Origin: Rhodospirillaceae bacterium
GTDB lineage: Bacteria; Pseudomonadota; Alphaproteobacteria; Dongiales; Dongiaceae
Assembly: GCA_016794165.1 (NCBI GenBank)
Contig: JAEUKV010000291.1
Coordinates: 1 to 48,068, forward strand
Reading direction: 5' to 3'
Length of the DNA stretch: 48,068 nucleotides
The notes under the pieces are model-generated. The model worked only from the letters and a program-made list of their open reading frames with translations. It searched no databases and was not told the DNA's origin. This document shows positions 10,017-20,400 of the stretch, in pieces. The stretch's first letter is position 1. Every line of letters starts with the position of its first letter. The position numbers and the translations under genes are program-made.

Positions 10017-11312
10017 ATGGCCGCCGTCCAAGACTTCAAGGTGAAAGATCTGAGCCTCGCCGAATGGGGCCGCAAGGAAATCGCCATTGCCGAAACCGAA
10101 ATGCCCGGGCTGATGGCGCTGCGCGCGGAATTCGGCAAGAAACAGCCCTTGAAGGGCGCGCGCATTGCCGGCTGCCTGCACATGACCATCCAGACCGCGG
10201 TGCTGATCGAGACCCTGATCGAACTCGGCGCCGAAGTGCGCTGGTCGTCCTGCAACATCTTTTCCACCCAGGACCATGCCGCCGCGGCGATCGCCGCCAA
10301 GAATATTCCGGTCTTTGCCTGGAAGGGCATGTCGGAAGAGGAATTCTGGTGGTGCATCGAGGCGACCGTGACCGGCCCCAACGGCTGGAAGCCCAACATG
10401 GTGCTGGATGACGGCGGCGATCTTACCGTGCTGCTGCACGACAAGTATCCGGAGATCCTCAACGAGGTGAAGGGCATCTCGGAAGAGACCACCACCGGTG
10501 TCCATCGCCTCTACCAGATGCAGAAGGACGGCTCGCTCAAGGTCCCGGCCATCAACGTCAACGACAGCGTCACCAAGTCGAAGTTCGACAACAAGTATGG
10601 CTGCCGCGAAAGCCTGGTCGACGCCATCCGCCGTGCCACCGATGTGATGATGGCCGGCAAGGTGGCCGTCGTCGCCGGTTTCGGCGATGTCGGCAAGGGC
10701 TCGGCAGAAAGCCTGCGTCATGCCGGCTGCCGCGTTCTGGTGACCGAGGCCGACCCGATCTGCGCCCTGCAGGCGGCGATGGAAGGTTACGAAGTGACGA
10801 CGATGGAAGACGCCACCACCCGTGGCGACATCTTTGTCACCGCCACGGGCTGCGTCGACGTGATCACGGTCGACCATATGCGCGAGATGAAGGACCGGGC
10901 GATCGTCTGCAACATCGGCCATTTCGACAGCGAGATCCAGATCGCCGGTCTCCGGAACTTCAAATGGCACAATGTGAAGCCGCAGGTGGACGAGGTCGAG
11001 TTCCCGACCGGCCGTCGCATCCTGGTGCTGGCCGAGGGGCGCCTGGTCAATCTGGGCTGCGCTACCGGCCATCCCAGCTTCGTCATGTCGGCCTCCTTCA
11101 CCAACCAGGTGCTGGCGCAGATCGAGTTGTGGAACAACCACAAATCCTACAAGAACGAGGTCTATGTGCTGCCCAAGCATCTCGACGAGAAGGTGGCCGC
11201 CCTCCACCTCGCCAAGGTGGGCGCCAGGCTGACCAAGCTCTCCGACAAGCAGGCGGCTTATCTCGGCATCGCCGCCCAGGGGCCGTTCAAGCCGGAACAC
11301 TATCGCTATTAA
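10017..11312 (+). CDS. ahcY: S-adenosylhomocysteine hydrolase
   Basis: AhcY splits S-adenosylhomocysteine to adenosine and homocysteine, keeping methylation reactions running. The 431-residue protein is full length with clear substrate and NAD sites: [64 protein letters not shown], and a C-terminal tail ending in KPEHYRY that completes the neighbouring subunit's NAD site. The ATG at 10017 follows GGAGAA. The ahcY-divL order is widely kept in alphaproteobacteria. Confidence 0.98.
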   Translation: MAAVQDFKVKDLSLAEWGRKEIAIAETEMPGLMALRAEFGKKQPLKGARIAGCLHMTIQTAVLIETLIELGAEVRWSSCNIFSTQDHAAAAIAAKNIPVFAWKGMSEEEFWWCIEATVTGPNGWKPNMVLDDGGDLTVLLHDKYPEILNEVKGISEETTTGVHRLYQMQKDGSLKVPAINVNDSVTKSKFDNKYGCRESLVDAIRRATDVMMAGKVAVVAGFGDVGKGSAESLRHAGCRVLVTEADPICALQAAMEGYEVTTMEDATTRGDIFVTATGCVDVITVDHMREMKDRAIVCNIGHFDSEIQIAGLRNFKWHNVKPQVDEVEFPTGRRILVLAEGRLVNLGCATGHPSFVMSASFTNQVLAQIELWNNHKSYKNEVYVLPKHLDEKVAALHLAKVGARLTKLSDKQAAYLGIAAQGPFKPEHYRY

Positions 11313-11334
11313 TAACGCCATGATGTGAGTATCG

Positions 11335-11375
11335 AGGGCGCCCGCCACGCGAGTCGCTGGCGCCCTTATCTTTTT
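11335..11375 (+). terminator. Rho-independent terminator of ahcY
   Basis: AGGGCGCC (11335-11342) pairs perfectly with GGCGCCCT (11359-11366). The loop contains a smaller GCG-AGT-CGC hairpin, and TATCTTTTT follows. It lies 23 bases after the ahcY stop and separates that transcript from divL. Confidence 0.85.
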
Positions 11376-11402
11376 CGAAGACGGCCAACCGGTGCCAATT
11401 GC

Positions 11403-11431
11403 TTGTCACCGGAATCGCACACCCGTACATT
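11403..11431 (+). promoter_or_regulatory. divL promoter, with GANTC sites nearby
   Basis: TTGTCA (11403-11408), a 17-base spacer and TACATT (11426-11431) end 8 bases before the ATG at 11440, so the transcript is probably leaderless or nearly so. GAATC (11412-11416) in the spacer and GACTC (11446-11450) just inside the gene both match GANTC, the CcrM methylation site of alphaproteobacteria. This allows, but does not show, cell-cycle-dependent control. Confidence 0.6.
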
Positions 11432-11439
11432 GTTTCCCC

Positions 11440-13893
11440 ATGGGGGACTCGGGATATCCAAGGTTGACGCGACACCACCGACCCGGCCGCAACGCTTCGG
11501 TCGTTGCGGCGTCGGTCGGATTCGCCCTGGCGCCGATGTCGGCAGCCTTCGCACAGGGTTCAATACCCAGCGACGGGGCGACTTCCGGCATCCTGGGCAT
11601 CGGCCTGGCGATCGCCCTGGCCGTGGCTGCCCTCGCGGCCTTCAAAGCCCGGCAGTGGCACAAGGCCAGTGATGCCCTGCGATCCGCGCTTGAGGGGGAA
11701 AGCTTCGCGCGCCAGGCTGCCGAGGCGACCCTCGCCAGCGAAAAAGCAATCTGGTCGACCGCGCCGGTCGGGCATGTCGCCTGGTTGGCGGGCAATCCAA
11801 TCGCGGCCGACGACAAGGCACGCAACGCGCTGCAGCTGACAGAGGCTGCTCTGATGCCGGTGGATCTGGCCGGTCGGGCGCATGCCGATGATCGCCAGGC
11901 CCTGCAGGACGCCCTCCGCGATCTGGACCGGGACGGGCATGCCTTCGTCCTGTTGCCACGGCCCGCCGAGGGCATGCCGCGGATGCGCTGGATCGGGCGG
12001 GTCGGCGCTGATGGCAGACGACACCTGTGGCTGAGCGAAGTGGACGATATTCTGGCCCCGATCGAACAGGCCAGCCAGCACGCCATGGCGACCGCGGCCT
12101 CTCTGGGGCAGCTGCTCGATCAACTGCCCTATCCGGTCTGGCGCCGCGGCACCGACCTTGCCATCGCCTGGTGCAATCTCGCCTTCGCCAACATCTACGA
12201 CATGCCGGTCGAGCGGATCATCGGCGAGCGGCGCGAAATCAACGCCGCGGCCAAGGCGCTGGCGCAGCGTGCCCAGCGCGTCGGCCTAGCTCAGTCCGAG
12301 AGCCAGCAGCTGGTCGTCAAGGGCCAGCGGCGGCTCTACGACCTCACCGAGGTGCCGCTGCCGGACGGGTCGGTGATCGGCTTTGCCCTGGACCAGACCC
12401 AGCTTGAAGAAAGCCATGCCGAGCTCACCCGGCATCTTGCCGCCCATGACGATGTGCTGCAGGCGCTATCCACCGGTATCGTCATTTTCGGGCCGGACCG
12501 CCGGGTCAAGTTTTTCAATTCCGCCTTCCGCGAGCTGTTCACGCTGGACGCGCATTTCCTGCGCCAGGAGCCGAACGTCGATCAGGTTCTCGACAAGCTG
12601 CGCGAACGGCGCCAGATTCCGGAGCAAGCCGACTTCCGCTCGTTCAAGAAGGAGTGGAGCCGCCATGTGATGTCGGTGATCGAGCCGTTCGAGGATTTGA
12701 TGCATGTCCCGAGCGGTGCCACCTATCGCATGATGGCGGCACCCCATCCCTTCGGCGGCGTCATCCTGACATTCGAGGATGTGACCGACAACCTGACGCT
12801 CGAGCGCAACTACAACACCCTCATCGAAGTACAGAAGGAAACCATCGATCATCTTTATGAAGGCATCGCCGTCTTCGGCAGCGACGGTCGCCTGAAGCTG
12901 CACAATCCCGCCTTCGAGCGCCTGTGGAACCTGCCGGCCGACAGCCTGGAAGGTGAGCCGCATGTGACGCAGATCGCGGATGCGGTAAAGCCGTTCTTTG
13001 AAGGGCGGCCCAACTGGCTGGACCTGCGCCACCGGATCATCACCGAGGTCGCAGAGCGCGAGCTGAAGAACATCCGCCTGGAGCGAGTCGATGGCAAGAT
13101 TGTCGACATCGCCGCCATTCCGCTGGCCGATGGCGGCCGGCTGTTCAAATACACCGACGTCACTGACAGCATCAACATGGAACGGGCGCTGACCGAACGC
13201 AACGAAGCGCTGATGGCAGCCGACCGGCTGAAGTCGGAGTTCATCGCCAACGTCTCCTATGAGTTCCGTACGCCCCTCAATGCCATCATCGGTTATGCCG
13301 AGTTGTTGGCACGGCAGTACTTCGGCGACATGAACGAGCGGCAACTCGAATACGCTTCCGCCATTCTCGATTCTGCACAAAACCTTATCCTGATGATCGG
13401 CGACGTTATTGACGTGGCGGCAATCGAAGCCGGTTACATCCAGCTCGAACCCGTCGCGGTCGATATCAGGCAGCTGGTGGAATCCATCTCGCGCCTGTTC
13501 CAGCAGCGCGCCCGCAGCCGCAATATCGACCTGGTCCTTGAAGTGCCCGCCGACATCGGCACGCTTCAGGCGGACCCACAACGGCTGAAGCAGGCGCTGG
13601 GCAATCTGCTGAGTGCCGCCATCGGCGCGGCGCCGGGCGGGCGCACGGTCGTGGTGAGCGTCAGACGCCACGTGGAAAATCTGGAAGTGTGCGTTGCCGT
13701 GCGCGGCGCGCCGGACGATTTCGGCCTCGATGTCGGCCCCGATTCAGATTCCGCCCAGGCTCGCAGTTCGACTCGCGGCCTTGGCGTCGCCCTAGCCCGC
13801 ACCCTGATCGAATTGCATGGCGGCAGCCTGCAAACGGAAAGCGGCGCCATGGGCCGCCGCATCGTCTGCCTCCTGCCGATCACTGCGGCCTAG
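11440..13893 (+). CDS. divL: DivL-type cell-cycle pseudokinase (Tyr in the H-box)
   Basis: In Caulobacter, DivL modulates the CckA-CtrA cell-cycle phosphorelay by binding DivK. The protein has 817 residues from ATG 11440, chosen because it follows a promoter; an in-frame ATG at 11392 lies upstream of that promoter. There are two N-terminal hydrophobic segments (about 10-34 and 47-69), then several PAS-like repeats (about 230-580) and a dimerisation helix. The H-box reads [18 protein letters not shown]: Tyr607 replaces the phospho-His, the DivL hallmark. The ATPase domain is degenerate: the N-box Asn is Ala (NLLSAAI) and no DxGxG motif is seen, although GLGVALARTLIELHGG remains. The position between ahcY and tsaE supports orthology. 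Confidence 0.9.
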   Translation: MGDSGYPRLTRHHRPGRNASVVAASVGFALAPMSAAFAQGSIPSDGATSGILGIGLAIALAVAALAAFKARQWHKASDALRSALEGESFARQAAEATLASEKAIWSTAPVGHVAWLAGNPIAADDKARNALQLTEAALMPVDLAGRAHADDRQALQDALRDLDRDGHAFVLLPRPAEGMPRMRWIGRVGADGRRHLWLSEVDDILAPIEQASQHAMATAASLGQLLDQLPYPVWRRGTDLAIAWCNLAFANIYDMPVERIIGERREINAAAKALAQRAQRVGLAQSESQQLVVKGQRRLYDLTEVPLPDGSVIGFALDQTQLEESHAELTRHLAAHDDVLQALSTGIVIFGPDRRVKFFNSAFRELFTLDAHFLRQEPNVDQVLDKLRERRQIPEQADFRSFKKEWSRHVMSVIEPFEDLMHVPSGATYRMMAAPHPFGGVILTFEDVTDNLTLERNYNTLIEVQKETIDHLYEGIAVFGSDGRLKLHNPAFERLWNLPADSLEGEPHVTQIADAVKPFFEGRPNWLDLRHRIITEVAERELKNIRLERVDGKIVDIAAIPLADGGRLFKYTDVTDSINMERALTERNEALMAADRLKSEFIANVSYEFRTPLNAIIGYAELLARQYFGDMNERQLEYASAILDSAQNLILMIGDVIDVAAIEAGYIQLEPVAVDIRQLVESISRLFQQRARSRNIDLVLEVPADIGTLQADPQRLKQALGNLLSAAIGAAPGGRTVVVSVRRHVENLEVCVAVRGAPDDFGLDVGPDSDSAQARSSTRGLGVALARTLIELHGGSLQTESGAMGRRIVCLLPITAA

Positions 13894-13914
13894 GGCATCC
13901 TGCGAGTTCGGGCT

Positions 13915-14472
13915 TCAGAGCTCTGATACGTGGCCGAGGATCGAATCCAGAGTGGCAATCAGGCCCGGTCGCGTTACCGTCGACTTTGTAAGGTAGCCAC
14001 TGATGTCGTAGCGCTGTCGAACCTTGGATTCGGGCGCGCGGCCAGGCTGGCCAGTATGCAAAAGAACCGGCAGGCGCTGGGTGCCGGGATCGGCGCGAAT
14101 GTCGTCGAGAAGATTGAGCCCGGCACCCGACGTTTCCATGACGACATCGAGCAGCACAAGATCAACCGGTGCGTGGCGATCGATCAATCGTGCCCGGGCC
14201 GCCGCGGCCGAATCGCAGTGGCTGATGGCGAGGCTGCGACCGCGAATGACGACCCCGGAAAGGGCCAGGTCCATGGCTCGGTGCACCTCGGGATCGTCGT
14301 CAACGATCAACAATCGCCAATCCCGTTCCTTGCGTTGGTCGGAAGCAGCCGCCAGGTCATCCTCGTCAAGCTCAAGCAGATCGTCGTCCCCGAGGGACTG
14401 GAGACGCAGGACGATCCAGCTGCAATTGCCCTCGGTCGCTAGGCTGGTCGGTGATGGCGGGTGGGTGGTCAT
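13915..14472 (-). CDS. Single-domain response regulator, DUF3369-type receiver
   Basis: From ATG 14472 (chosen over GTG 14475 because of AGGAAG seven bases upstream) the protein has about 185 residues. An N-terminal stretch of about 50 residues contains an acidic run (DDDLLELDEDDLAA). A receiver domain follows: IVDDDPEVHRAMD, phospho-acceptor Asp in LLDVVMETSGAGL, LLHTGQPGRAPE and GYLTKS. The unusual HTGQPGRAPE stretch is characteristic of receivers found with DUF3369. There is no output domain, so it probably works as a phosphate shuttle or sink for the adjacent kinase. The gene starts 13 bases past the kinase stop. Confidence 0.85.
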   Translation of the reverse strand: MTTHPPSPTSLATEGNCSWIVLRLQSLGDDDLLELDEDDLAAASDQRKERDWRLLIVDDDPEVHRAMDLALSGVVIRGRSLAISHCDSAAAARARLIDRHAPVDLVLLDVVMETSGAGLNLLDDIRADPGTQRLPVLLHTGQPGRAPESKVRQRYDISGYLTKSTVTRPGLIATLDSILGHVSEL

Positions 14473-14485
14473 CACAGCTTCCTGG

Positions 14486-17400
14486 TCACGACTCGTTGAT
14501 GGATGACAGGGGTGCGGTTCGCGGCAACTGAATGCTGAACGTTGTGCCCTTGCCGATCTCGCTGGTCACGGCAATCGAGCCGCCGAGTATATCCGCTACA
14601 AGGTTGTGGACGATGTGCAATCCGAGGCCGCTGCCGCCCTGACCCAGCCTTGAGGTAAAGAACGGGTCGAATATGCGCCCCAGAACGGTGGCCGGAATTC
14701 CCGCGCCGTTGTCGGCAACTTCCAGGCAAACGCGAGTCCCGTCGACCTGCGCGGCGCTGATCCTGATAGTGCCGGACTTGTCCGCTTTGAAGGCGTGCAG
14801 CAGGCAGTTGTTGATCAGGTTCGTCAGGATCTGTCCCAGCGGCCCGGGATAGGAGTCCAATGTGATTGCGGCATCGACCGAGATGTCAACCTTGACGCCG
14901 CTGCGCTTGAGGCTGGGGTGCATCGTGGTCACGATCTCGTCGACGATTTCCGTCAACTGGAATTGACGCCGCTGCGAACTGGTCTGATCCACGGCGACCT
15001 GCTTGAAACTCTGGATCAGCCCCGCGACGCGCTCAATGTTGCGATTCGCGATGTCAGTCCCCAGCTTGACCTGCCTGATGAAGGCGTCCAGGGCCGTGCG
15101 GGTGAGCTTGTCCCTGGCAAGATTCTCGAATTCATCGATACTGGCGATCATGGTCGAGGTGGCGAGGCTGGCGTTTCCGACCGGTGTGCTGATTTCGTGG
15201 GCGACACCGGCCACCAGGCTGCCCAGCGAGGCCAGTTTCTCGGCCCGCATCAGGTTTTCCATGGCGGATTTGAGTTCCGCCGTCCGCTCCGTGACCAGAC
15301 GTTCCAGTTCGTCGTTGAGTTGCTTCTGCGCAGCCTCGGCGGCACGGCGCAGCGTGATGTCCTCGACCGTCGACCAGACATACCGGGCACCGTCCGAGCC
15401 GGTGATCATGGAACCATTGAGGCTGACGGCGATGCGTGTGCCGTCCTTGCGAACATACTCTTTCTCATAGGGGCCGTACCTGCCGGTCGTGGCGAGTATC
15501 TCGACATGCCGCTGGTCCTGATCGGCATATTCCGGCGCGGTGAGCTTGCGATAATTGAGGTCGGGAAGCTCGTTCGGTTCGTAGCCGGTGATGCGCAGGA
15601 ACGCCTGGTTGACCTCAAGAAACTGCCCATCGACGGTGGTGAGGGTGACGCCAAGCGGTGCCGTCTCGAACAGCGAACGCAGCTTCTCCTCACTGGAGCG
15701 CAGCAGTTGCTGCGCTTCGATCTGGTCGGTCATGTCGTCCTGGACACCGAGGACACCCTTGACTTCGCCGGACCGAGTAACGATCGGTACCTTGCTGAGC
15801 TTCATCCAGCGTCTCTGCCCGGACCCGTCCAGGAACGGTACGACGTCATCGATCACAGGAGTAAGTGTTGTGGTAACCTGCCGGTCCATGGCGATAAACG
15901 CTGCAGCCTGATCCTGCCAGACCAGATCAAGGTCCGACTTGCCGACAATGGCGGCGGGATCGTCGACGCCCGCATCGATGGCGAAATTCCGGTTGCTCCC
16001 GAGATAGACGGAGTTGAGATCCTTCCAGAAGACGCGGGATGGAATTGAATCCAGGACCGTCTGCAGCATCTGTTCGGATTCGTGCGCGGCCTCGATCGCC
16101 AGTCTGAGATCGGTGACGTCGTGCACGACGGACAGAATCAATGCTTCTCCATCCATGGTGAAGCTGCGCGCCCACATCGCGCAGTGGCGAACGGAGCCCC
16201 CGCGCTGGTTGATGCGGATTGGCATGGAAACGATCTCACCAGAATTTTTGATCGCGTCGATCATGGCCAATCGCTCGGTAAGGTCGTGCCAGATGTCGAG
16301 GTCGATCGTCGTGTGCCAAAGGGCATCAGATCGTTTGATGCCGGTGATCTTCTCGAAGCCGGGATTGGCTTCCATTATCCGCCCGTCGGCAAGCGACGTG
16401 AGGAGAATGGCATCAGGCGACTGAAGCAGGATGCGGCTGGATATCTCCTCCAACTTGCGCAACCGCTTCGACATGGTTTTGCGTTCGGTGACATCCGAGG
16501 CGATGCCGAGAAAGCCGCTGATGCTGCCATCCGGGGCCTTGATGGCCGTCACAGACAGCAGTACCGGGAAGGTCGTGCCGTCTTTGCGAATATAGGTCCA
16601 TTCCTTTTCACTGGACTTGTCGTACCGAGCCTCGGCAACGAAAACTTCGAAGCCTGGAGAGATGTCGTGTTCAAACTCGCCGCTGAGCCATTCTGCGCGC
16701 TCTGCAACCTCCTGCGAGTCGTGAAAGATGGCGGGGGTCTGTTTGCCGACTAGCTCGATGGAGGTATAGCCGAGCATCCGCTCGGCAGCCCGATTAAAAA
16801 AGGTAATGACGCCTTCTGCTGTCGTTGCGATGACCGCATAGGCGGCATTACCGAGAATCGCCGCCTGCAGCGATGATGTCTCCTTGGCGGCTTTCTCCGC
16901 CAGTCTCTGTTCGGTGATGTTGAGCAGCACCCCGTCGAACCGCCGGCTGCCGTCGGCCCCAAGCGTGGCACGACCGCGATCCTGAATCCAGACATCGCGT
17001 CCATCGGCATGGCGCAGACGATAGTCCAGGGTGTACTCCTGTCCGGCAGGGATCGCGCCCAATGCTCCTTCGACCGTCTCGCGGTCTTCCGGATGGATGA
17101 GATCGCTCCAGCGAAGGGCGGCGGGGCCGACCAGAACGGCCGGCGGATGGCCGATGAGCGGCTCGATGCCGGAAGACAGATAGCTCACGATCCCCCCGGT
17201 GCCGGACTGGCGCTGATAGACCGCGCCGGGGATATTGTCCGTCAATAGCCGGAGTCGATCCTCCGACAGCCGCAGGGCATCTTCCGACCGGCGGCGCTGC
17301 TGATTGACATAGGTGAGCGCGAGATAGCTGCAGACGCCCCGCGCCAGCGCCATCTCCGGCTCCTGCCAGGGTGTACTACCCTCGCAACGTTCCATGCTGA

Positions 17401-17842
17401 AGACGCCAACGTCCTCGCCGGAGGCCCGAATGGCGTGATCCAGCGTGGCGGCGATTCCATTCGGGGCCAGATAGGAATCGCGAATGTCGGCAAGGCGGGG
17501 ATCGTTGAGCGCGTCGGCGGAGTTGAGCAGCGGTGCCTCGCGCAGTGCGGCGAATTCGCCAGCCACCTGGGCCGCGGGAATGGTTGCCGGGGCGCAACGG
17601 CGCATGGTTCTCGTATCCAGCCGCGCGATGCTTCGCAGGCAGGATCGCTCGCTGTCGAACAGCCAGACGCCAACGTAATCCATGCGCGCGAGGCCCGCAG
17701 TGCGCGCGACCACGAACTCGGCGATGGTGTCGAAATCGCCTTCCTGAACGGCCGGGTGCCGCGACAACTCCCCAAGGAAGGAGACAGTCTCCGCCGAAAC
17801 CTGCGGCACCGAAGGGGTCTCGTGCTGTTTCTTGGCGCGCAT
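14486..17842 (-). CDS. Soluble GAF/multi-PAS sensor histidine kinase
   Basis: The 1118-residue protein starts at ATG 17842, 8 bases after the upstream kinase gene ends. An open frame continues upstream, but it overlaps that gene and reads as Arg/Pro-rich nonsense. The order is a GAF domain (about 20-175), five PAS/PAC units (about 190-820, marked by motifs such as [30 protein letters not shown] and [11 protein letters not shown]), a coiled coil, and a kinase core. H882 lies in [13 protein letters not shown], with [20 protein letters not shown] and [14 protein letters not shown]. There is no transmembrane segment, so it senses a cytoplasmic signal. All catalytic boxes look intact. Confidence 0.9.
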   Translation of the reverse strand: MRAKKQHETPSVPQVSAETVSFLGELSRHPAVQEGDFDTIAEFVVARTAGLARMDYVGVWLFDSERSCLRSIARLDTRTMRRCAPATIPAAQVAGEFAALREAPLLNSADALNDPRLADIRDSYLAPNGIAATLDHAIRASGEDVGVFSMERCEGSTPWQEPEMALARGVCSYLALTYVNQQRRRSEDALRLSEDRLRLLTDNIPGAVYQRQSGTGGIVSYLSSGIEPLIGHPPAVLVGPAALRWSDLIHPEDRETVEGALGAIPAGQEYTLDYRLRHADGRDVWIQDRGRATLGADGSRRFDGVLLNITEQRLAEKAAKETSSLQAAILGNAAYAVIATTAEGVITFFNRAAERMLGYTSIELVGKQTPAIFHDSQEVAERAEWLSGEFEHDISPGFEVFVAEARYDKSSEKEWTYIRKDGTTFPVLLSVTAIKAPDGSISGFLGIASDVTERKTMSKRLRKLEEISSRILLQSPDAILLTSLADGRIMEANPGFEKITGIKRSDALWHTTIDLDIWHDLTERLAMIDAIKNSGEIVSMPIRINQRGGSVRHCAMWARSFTMDGEALILSVVHDVTDLRLAIEAAHESEQMLQTVLDSIPSRVFWKDLNSVYLGSNRNFAIDAGVDDPAAIVGKSDLDLVWQDQAAAFIAMDRQVTTTLTPVIDDVVPFLDGSGQRRWMKLSKVPIVTRSGEVKGVLGVQDDMTDQIEAQQLLRSSEEKLRSLFETAPLGVTLTTVDGQFLEVNQAFLRITGYEPNELPDLNYRKLTAPEYADQDQRHVEILATTGRYGPYEKEYVRKDGTRIAVSLNGSMITGSDGARYVWSTVEDITLRRAAEAAQKQLNDELERLVTERTAELKSAMENLMRAEKLASLGSLVAGVAHEISTPVGNASLATSTMIASIDEFENLARDKLTRTALDAFIRQVKLGTDIANRNIERVAGLIQSFKQVAVDQTSSQRRQFQLTEIVDEIVTTMHPSLKRSGVKVDISVDAAITLDSYPGPLGQILTNLINNCLLHAFKADKSGTIRISAAQVDGTRVCLEVADNGAGIPATVLGRIFDPFFTSRLGQGGSGLGLHIVHNLVADILGGSIAVTSEIGKGTTFSIQLPRTAPLSSINES

Positions 17843-17850
17843 TGCCCGGG

Positions 17851-19179
17851 CTACGCCGGATGGCGCGGAAGGATGAGAGAAACCGTCGACCCGCCGCCGT
17901 CTCGATCGTCGACGGCGAGGCGACCGCCCATCATCGTCATCAATTGACGGCAGATGGTCAGGCCAAGGCCCAGGCCGCTCGCATCCTTGGTGAGGACGTC
18001 CTGGCCGATCGAGAACGGTTCGTCGAGGTTGCTGCGGATGGATTTGGGAATGCCGGGGCCACGATCGCTCACGGAGATTGTGATGTGCTGGTCCAGAAGC
18101 TGCCAATTGACGTCGATATCCTTGCCCTTGGGAGAATAGCGCAGGGCATTGGCAATTGTGTGGCCGAGTACTTTCGTCAGGGCGCTGCGATCGAGATCGC
18201 ATTGGTAGCTGCGGTCGCCCGGCCCGACGCGGATCTGCAAGCCGAGACGCCTTGCGTCACTGGCGTAGAGTTCCTGCTGATACTCGATCAGTTCCTGAAT
18301 GCCGGTGGGCTCGCAGACCAGGCGCCGCTTCCGCGTGTCCAACTGGCTGAAGTCGAGAATGTCGTCGACGACCGATGCCAGCCTGCGGCCGGCATCCAGC
18401 ACGTCCTGGAGGTAGGTGGCGGGCACGGGTTTGCCGTCTTCCACTGCCCGCAGCGACAGCTCGCTGAAGCCGATGATGGCATTCAGGGGCGTGCGCAATT
18501 CGTGGCTGACATTGGCGAGAAACCGGGATTTGGCCTGCGCCGCGGACATGGCTGCCTCGCGCTGTTCGAGATAGTCGACATTGAGGATCTCGAGTTCCCG
18601 TGCCATCGCCTCCCGGCGTTCATTGGCTTCCTGCAACTGGCGCAGGCGGTCATAGGCGCGCAGGGCCGTCGCCACGGAAGTAAACAGGCGCGCCCGCGAC
18701 AGTTCCGACTTGGTCCGGTAGTCATCGATGTCGTAGTCGCGGATGACATCGCGTTCCGGGGCATAGCCGGGATGCCCGGTGCGCAGGATGATGCGCGGAA
18801 TGGTGAGGTGGAGGGTATCGCGGATCATGCGCACGAGGCGCAGGCCGGCATCGTCGGATTCCATCACGACGTCGAGCAGGATCACCGCGACCTGATTTGG
18901 CTGCGAGAGAATGCCCTCGGCCTCCGCGGCGGAATAGGCGTGCTGGAAGTGAAACCCGCGGCCCTCGAAGGTCTCGGAGCCGAGGGCAAATTCCGTCGCT
19001 ACATGCACATCGCGATCGTCGTCGACCACGAGGATTTGCCACGGCCCGGATTCATCCGAGCCATGCCGTTCCGCCACTGTCTCCGGTCCCTCGGAGAAAA
19101 TCTGGATAGCCCCACTCAATGCCGAGTCCTGTGTTGCTGAAAATTTTCCTATTATTTTCAGGCGCTTCGGACTCAACAT
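17851..19179 (-). CDS. Receiver-histidine kinase hybrid (REC-HisKA-ATPase)
   Basis: The 442-residue protein places a receiver first (about 48-170) and a kinase second. The receiver is of the DUF3369-associated type: [16 protein letters not shown], phospho-Asp in [26 protein letters not shown] and DYRTKSEL. A coiled coil links it to HisKA with H226 in [19 protein letters not shown]. The ATPase carries the Asn box ([11 protein letters not shown]), DRGPGIP and [12 protein letters not shown]. The receiver is clearly related to the lone receiver two genes downstream. Phosphorylation of the receiver probably tunes the kinase. No membrane segment is present. I see no good ribosome site before ATG 19179. 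Confidence 0.9.
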   Translation of the reverse strand: MLSPKRLKIIGKFSATQDSALSGAIQIFSEGPETVAERHGSDESGPWQILVVDDDRDVHVATEFALGSETFEGRGFHFQHAYSAAEAEGILSQPNQVAVILLDVVMESDDAGLRLVRMIRDTLHLTIPRIILRTGHPGYAPERDVIRDYDIDDYRTKSELSRARLFTSVATALRAYDRLRQLQEANERREAMARELEILNVDYLEQREAAMSAAQAKSRFLANVSHELRTPLNAIIGFSELSLRAVEDGKPVPATYLQDVLDAGRRLASVVDDILDFSQLDTRKRRLVCEPTGIQELIEYQQELYASDARRLGLQIRVGPGDRSYQCDLDRSALTKVLGHTIANALRYSPKGKDIDVNWQLLDQHITISVSDRGPGIPKSIRSNLDEPFSIGQDVLTKDASGLGLGLTICRQLMTMMGGRLAVDDRDGGGSTVSLILPRHPA

Positions 19180-19271
19180 GGCAAAAGAGTGTTAACGCAA
19201 TCTGAATACCATACATGCGTTGTGGTTATGCAGGCGTTAGCTCGGATGGCAGGGGGAATCGCCGCTGACAG

Positions 19272-20288
19272 CTAGCTGCCCGGCACGCCCTTCGAGGTCG
19301 AGTATTCGAAGTGCAGGGCCTCGCCCGGATGCAGCAGGGGATGCGCGGCGTGAGCCGCCATGGCCGCTTCCGAGAAGCCGCACAGGATCAGTTTCAGTTT
19401 CCCGGGATAGGTCGCGATGTCGCCAATGGCAAAGATGCCGGGGACATTGGTGGCACAGTTGCGCGGGTCGATGGCGATATGGTTGCGCTCCAGGTTGAGG
19501 CCCCAGGCGGCGATCGGCCCGAGATCCATGGCAAGGCCGAAGAAGGGCAGCAGGATGTCCGCCTCCAGCCGCCGGATGTCGCCCTCCAGGGTGGCGACAT
19601 TGACGGCCGCGAGCTGGCCATTGGCGCCCTCCAGGGAATGCAGTTGATAGGGCACCACCAGTTCGACCTTGTCGGTCTTGGCAAGGGCCTCCATGCGAGC
19701 GACCGATTCCGGCGCGCCGCGGAATTTCGGACGTCGGTGGATGACGTAGATCTTCTCGGCGAGTTCGGCGAGCGAGATGGTCCAGTCGAGCGCGGAATCG
19801 CCGCCGCCGGCGATGACGATCCGCTTGCCGCGGAAATCCTCGCGGCGCTTGACCAGATAGAACACGCTCTTGCCTTCGTACTCCGCCAGATGATCGAGCG
19901 GCGGGCGGTTGGGTCCGAACGCGCCACAGCCGGCGGCGATAATGACGACGCGGGCATCGATCCGGGTGCCGGCATTGGTTTCCACCAGCCAGCGCTCCCC
20001 TTGCGGCGTCAGCCGGTCCACCTGCTGGCCCAGATGATAGGTGGGATGGAAGGGTGCCGCCTGTTCCTCGAGCTTGTGGATCAGCTGGGCGGCGTCGATG
20101 CTGGGATAGCCCGGAATGTCATAGATCGGCTTTTCCGGATACATGGCGACGCATTGCCCGCCGGTGGATTCCAGGGCGTCGACGACATGGCAGCGCATCT
20201 TCAGCATGCCGCATTCAAACACCGCGAACAGGCCAACCGGCCCGGCACCGATGATCACCACATCCGTCTGTTGAATGGCGCCGCTCAT
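19272..20288 (-). CDS. TrxR-like ferredoxin/flavodoxin-NADP+ reductase
   Basis: This enzyme moves electrons between NADPH and ferredoxin or flavodoxin. From ATG 20288, which follows GGGGAGGATCGC, it has 338 residues. An FAD site (VVIIGAGPVGLFAVFECGML) and GGQCVAMYPEKPIYDIPGYP are followed by an NADPH site (IVIAGGGDSALDW) and GIFAIGDIATYPGKLKLILCGFSEAAMAAH. There is no CxxC redox pair, which separates it from true thioredoxin reductases. It is divergent from tsaE and lies 92 bases upstream of the kinase cluster on the same strand. Confidence 0.87.
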   Translation of the reverse strand: MSGAIQQTDVVIIGAGPVGLFAVFECGMLKMRCHVVDALESTGGQCVAMYPEKPIYDIPGYPSIDAAQLIHKLEEQAAPFHPTYHLGQQVDRLTPQGERWLVETNAGTRIDARVVIIAAGCGAFGPNRPPLDHLAEYEGKSVFYLVKRREDFRGKRIVIAGGGDSALDWTISLAELAEKIYVIHRRPKFRGAPESVARMEALAKTDKVELVVPYQLHSLEGANGQLAAVNVATLEGDIRRLEADILLPFFGLAMDLGPIAAWGLNLERNHIAIDPRNCATNVPGIFAIGDIATYPGKLKLILCGFSEAAMAAHAAHPLLHPGEALHFEYSTSKGVPGS

Positions 20289-20400
20289 GCGATCCTCCCC
20301 GAGATTCCGGAGCATCCTTTAGCATATTGTAATCATGGGGCAAATGTGACGCTGCGATGAACATTGCGGCGAGGTCGCAGGACCGCTACAAACCGGCGCC

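Noticed and set aside
13258-13260. Tyr in the DivL H-box as a sequencing error
   Set aside because: A single base separates TAT from CAT, but the ATPase domain is also degenerate and the gene position matches divL, in which Tyr is the rule.
14795-16048. A 417-codon plus-strand frame inside the multi-PAS kinase
   Set aside because: It is a codon-bias shadow of the kinase, whose PAS and catalytic motifs are clear on the minus strand.
17843-18202. A longer N-terminus for the multi-PAS kinase
   Set aside because: The added 120 codons overlap the upstream kinase gene and read as Arg/Pro/His-rich sequence with no domain.
13915-20288. Insertion of the kinase cluster by a mobile element
   Set aside because: I found no transposase, integrase, terminal repeat, tRNA attachment site or clear base-composition change at the borders.
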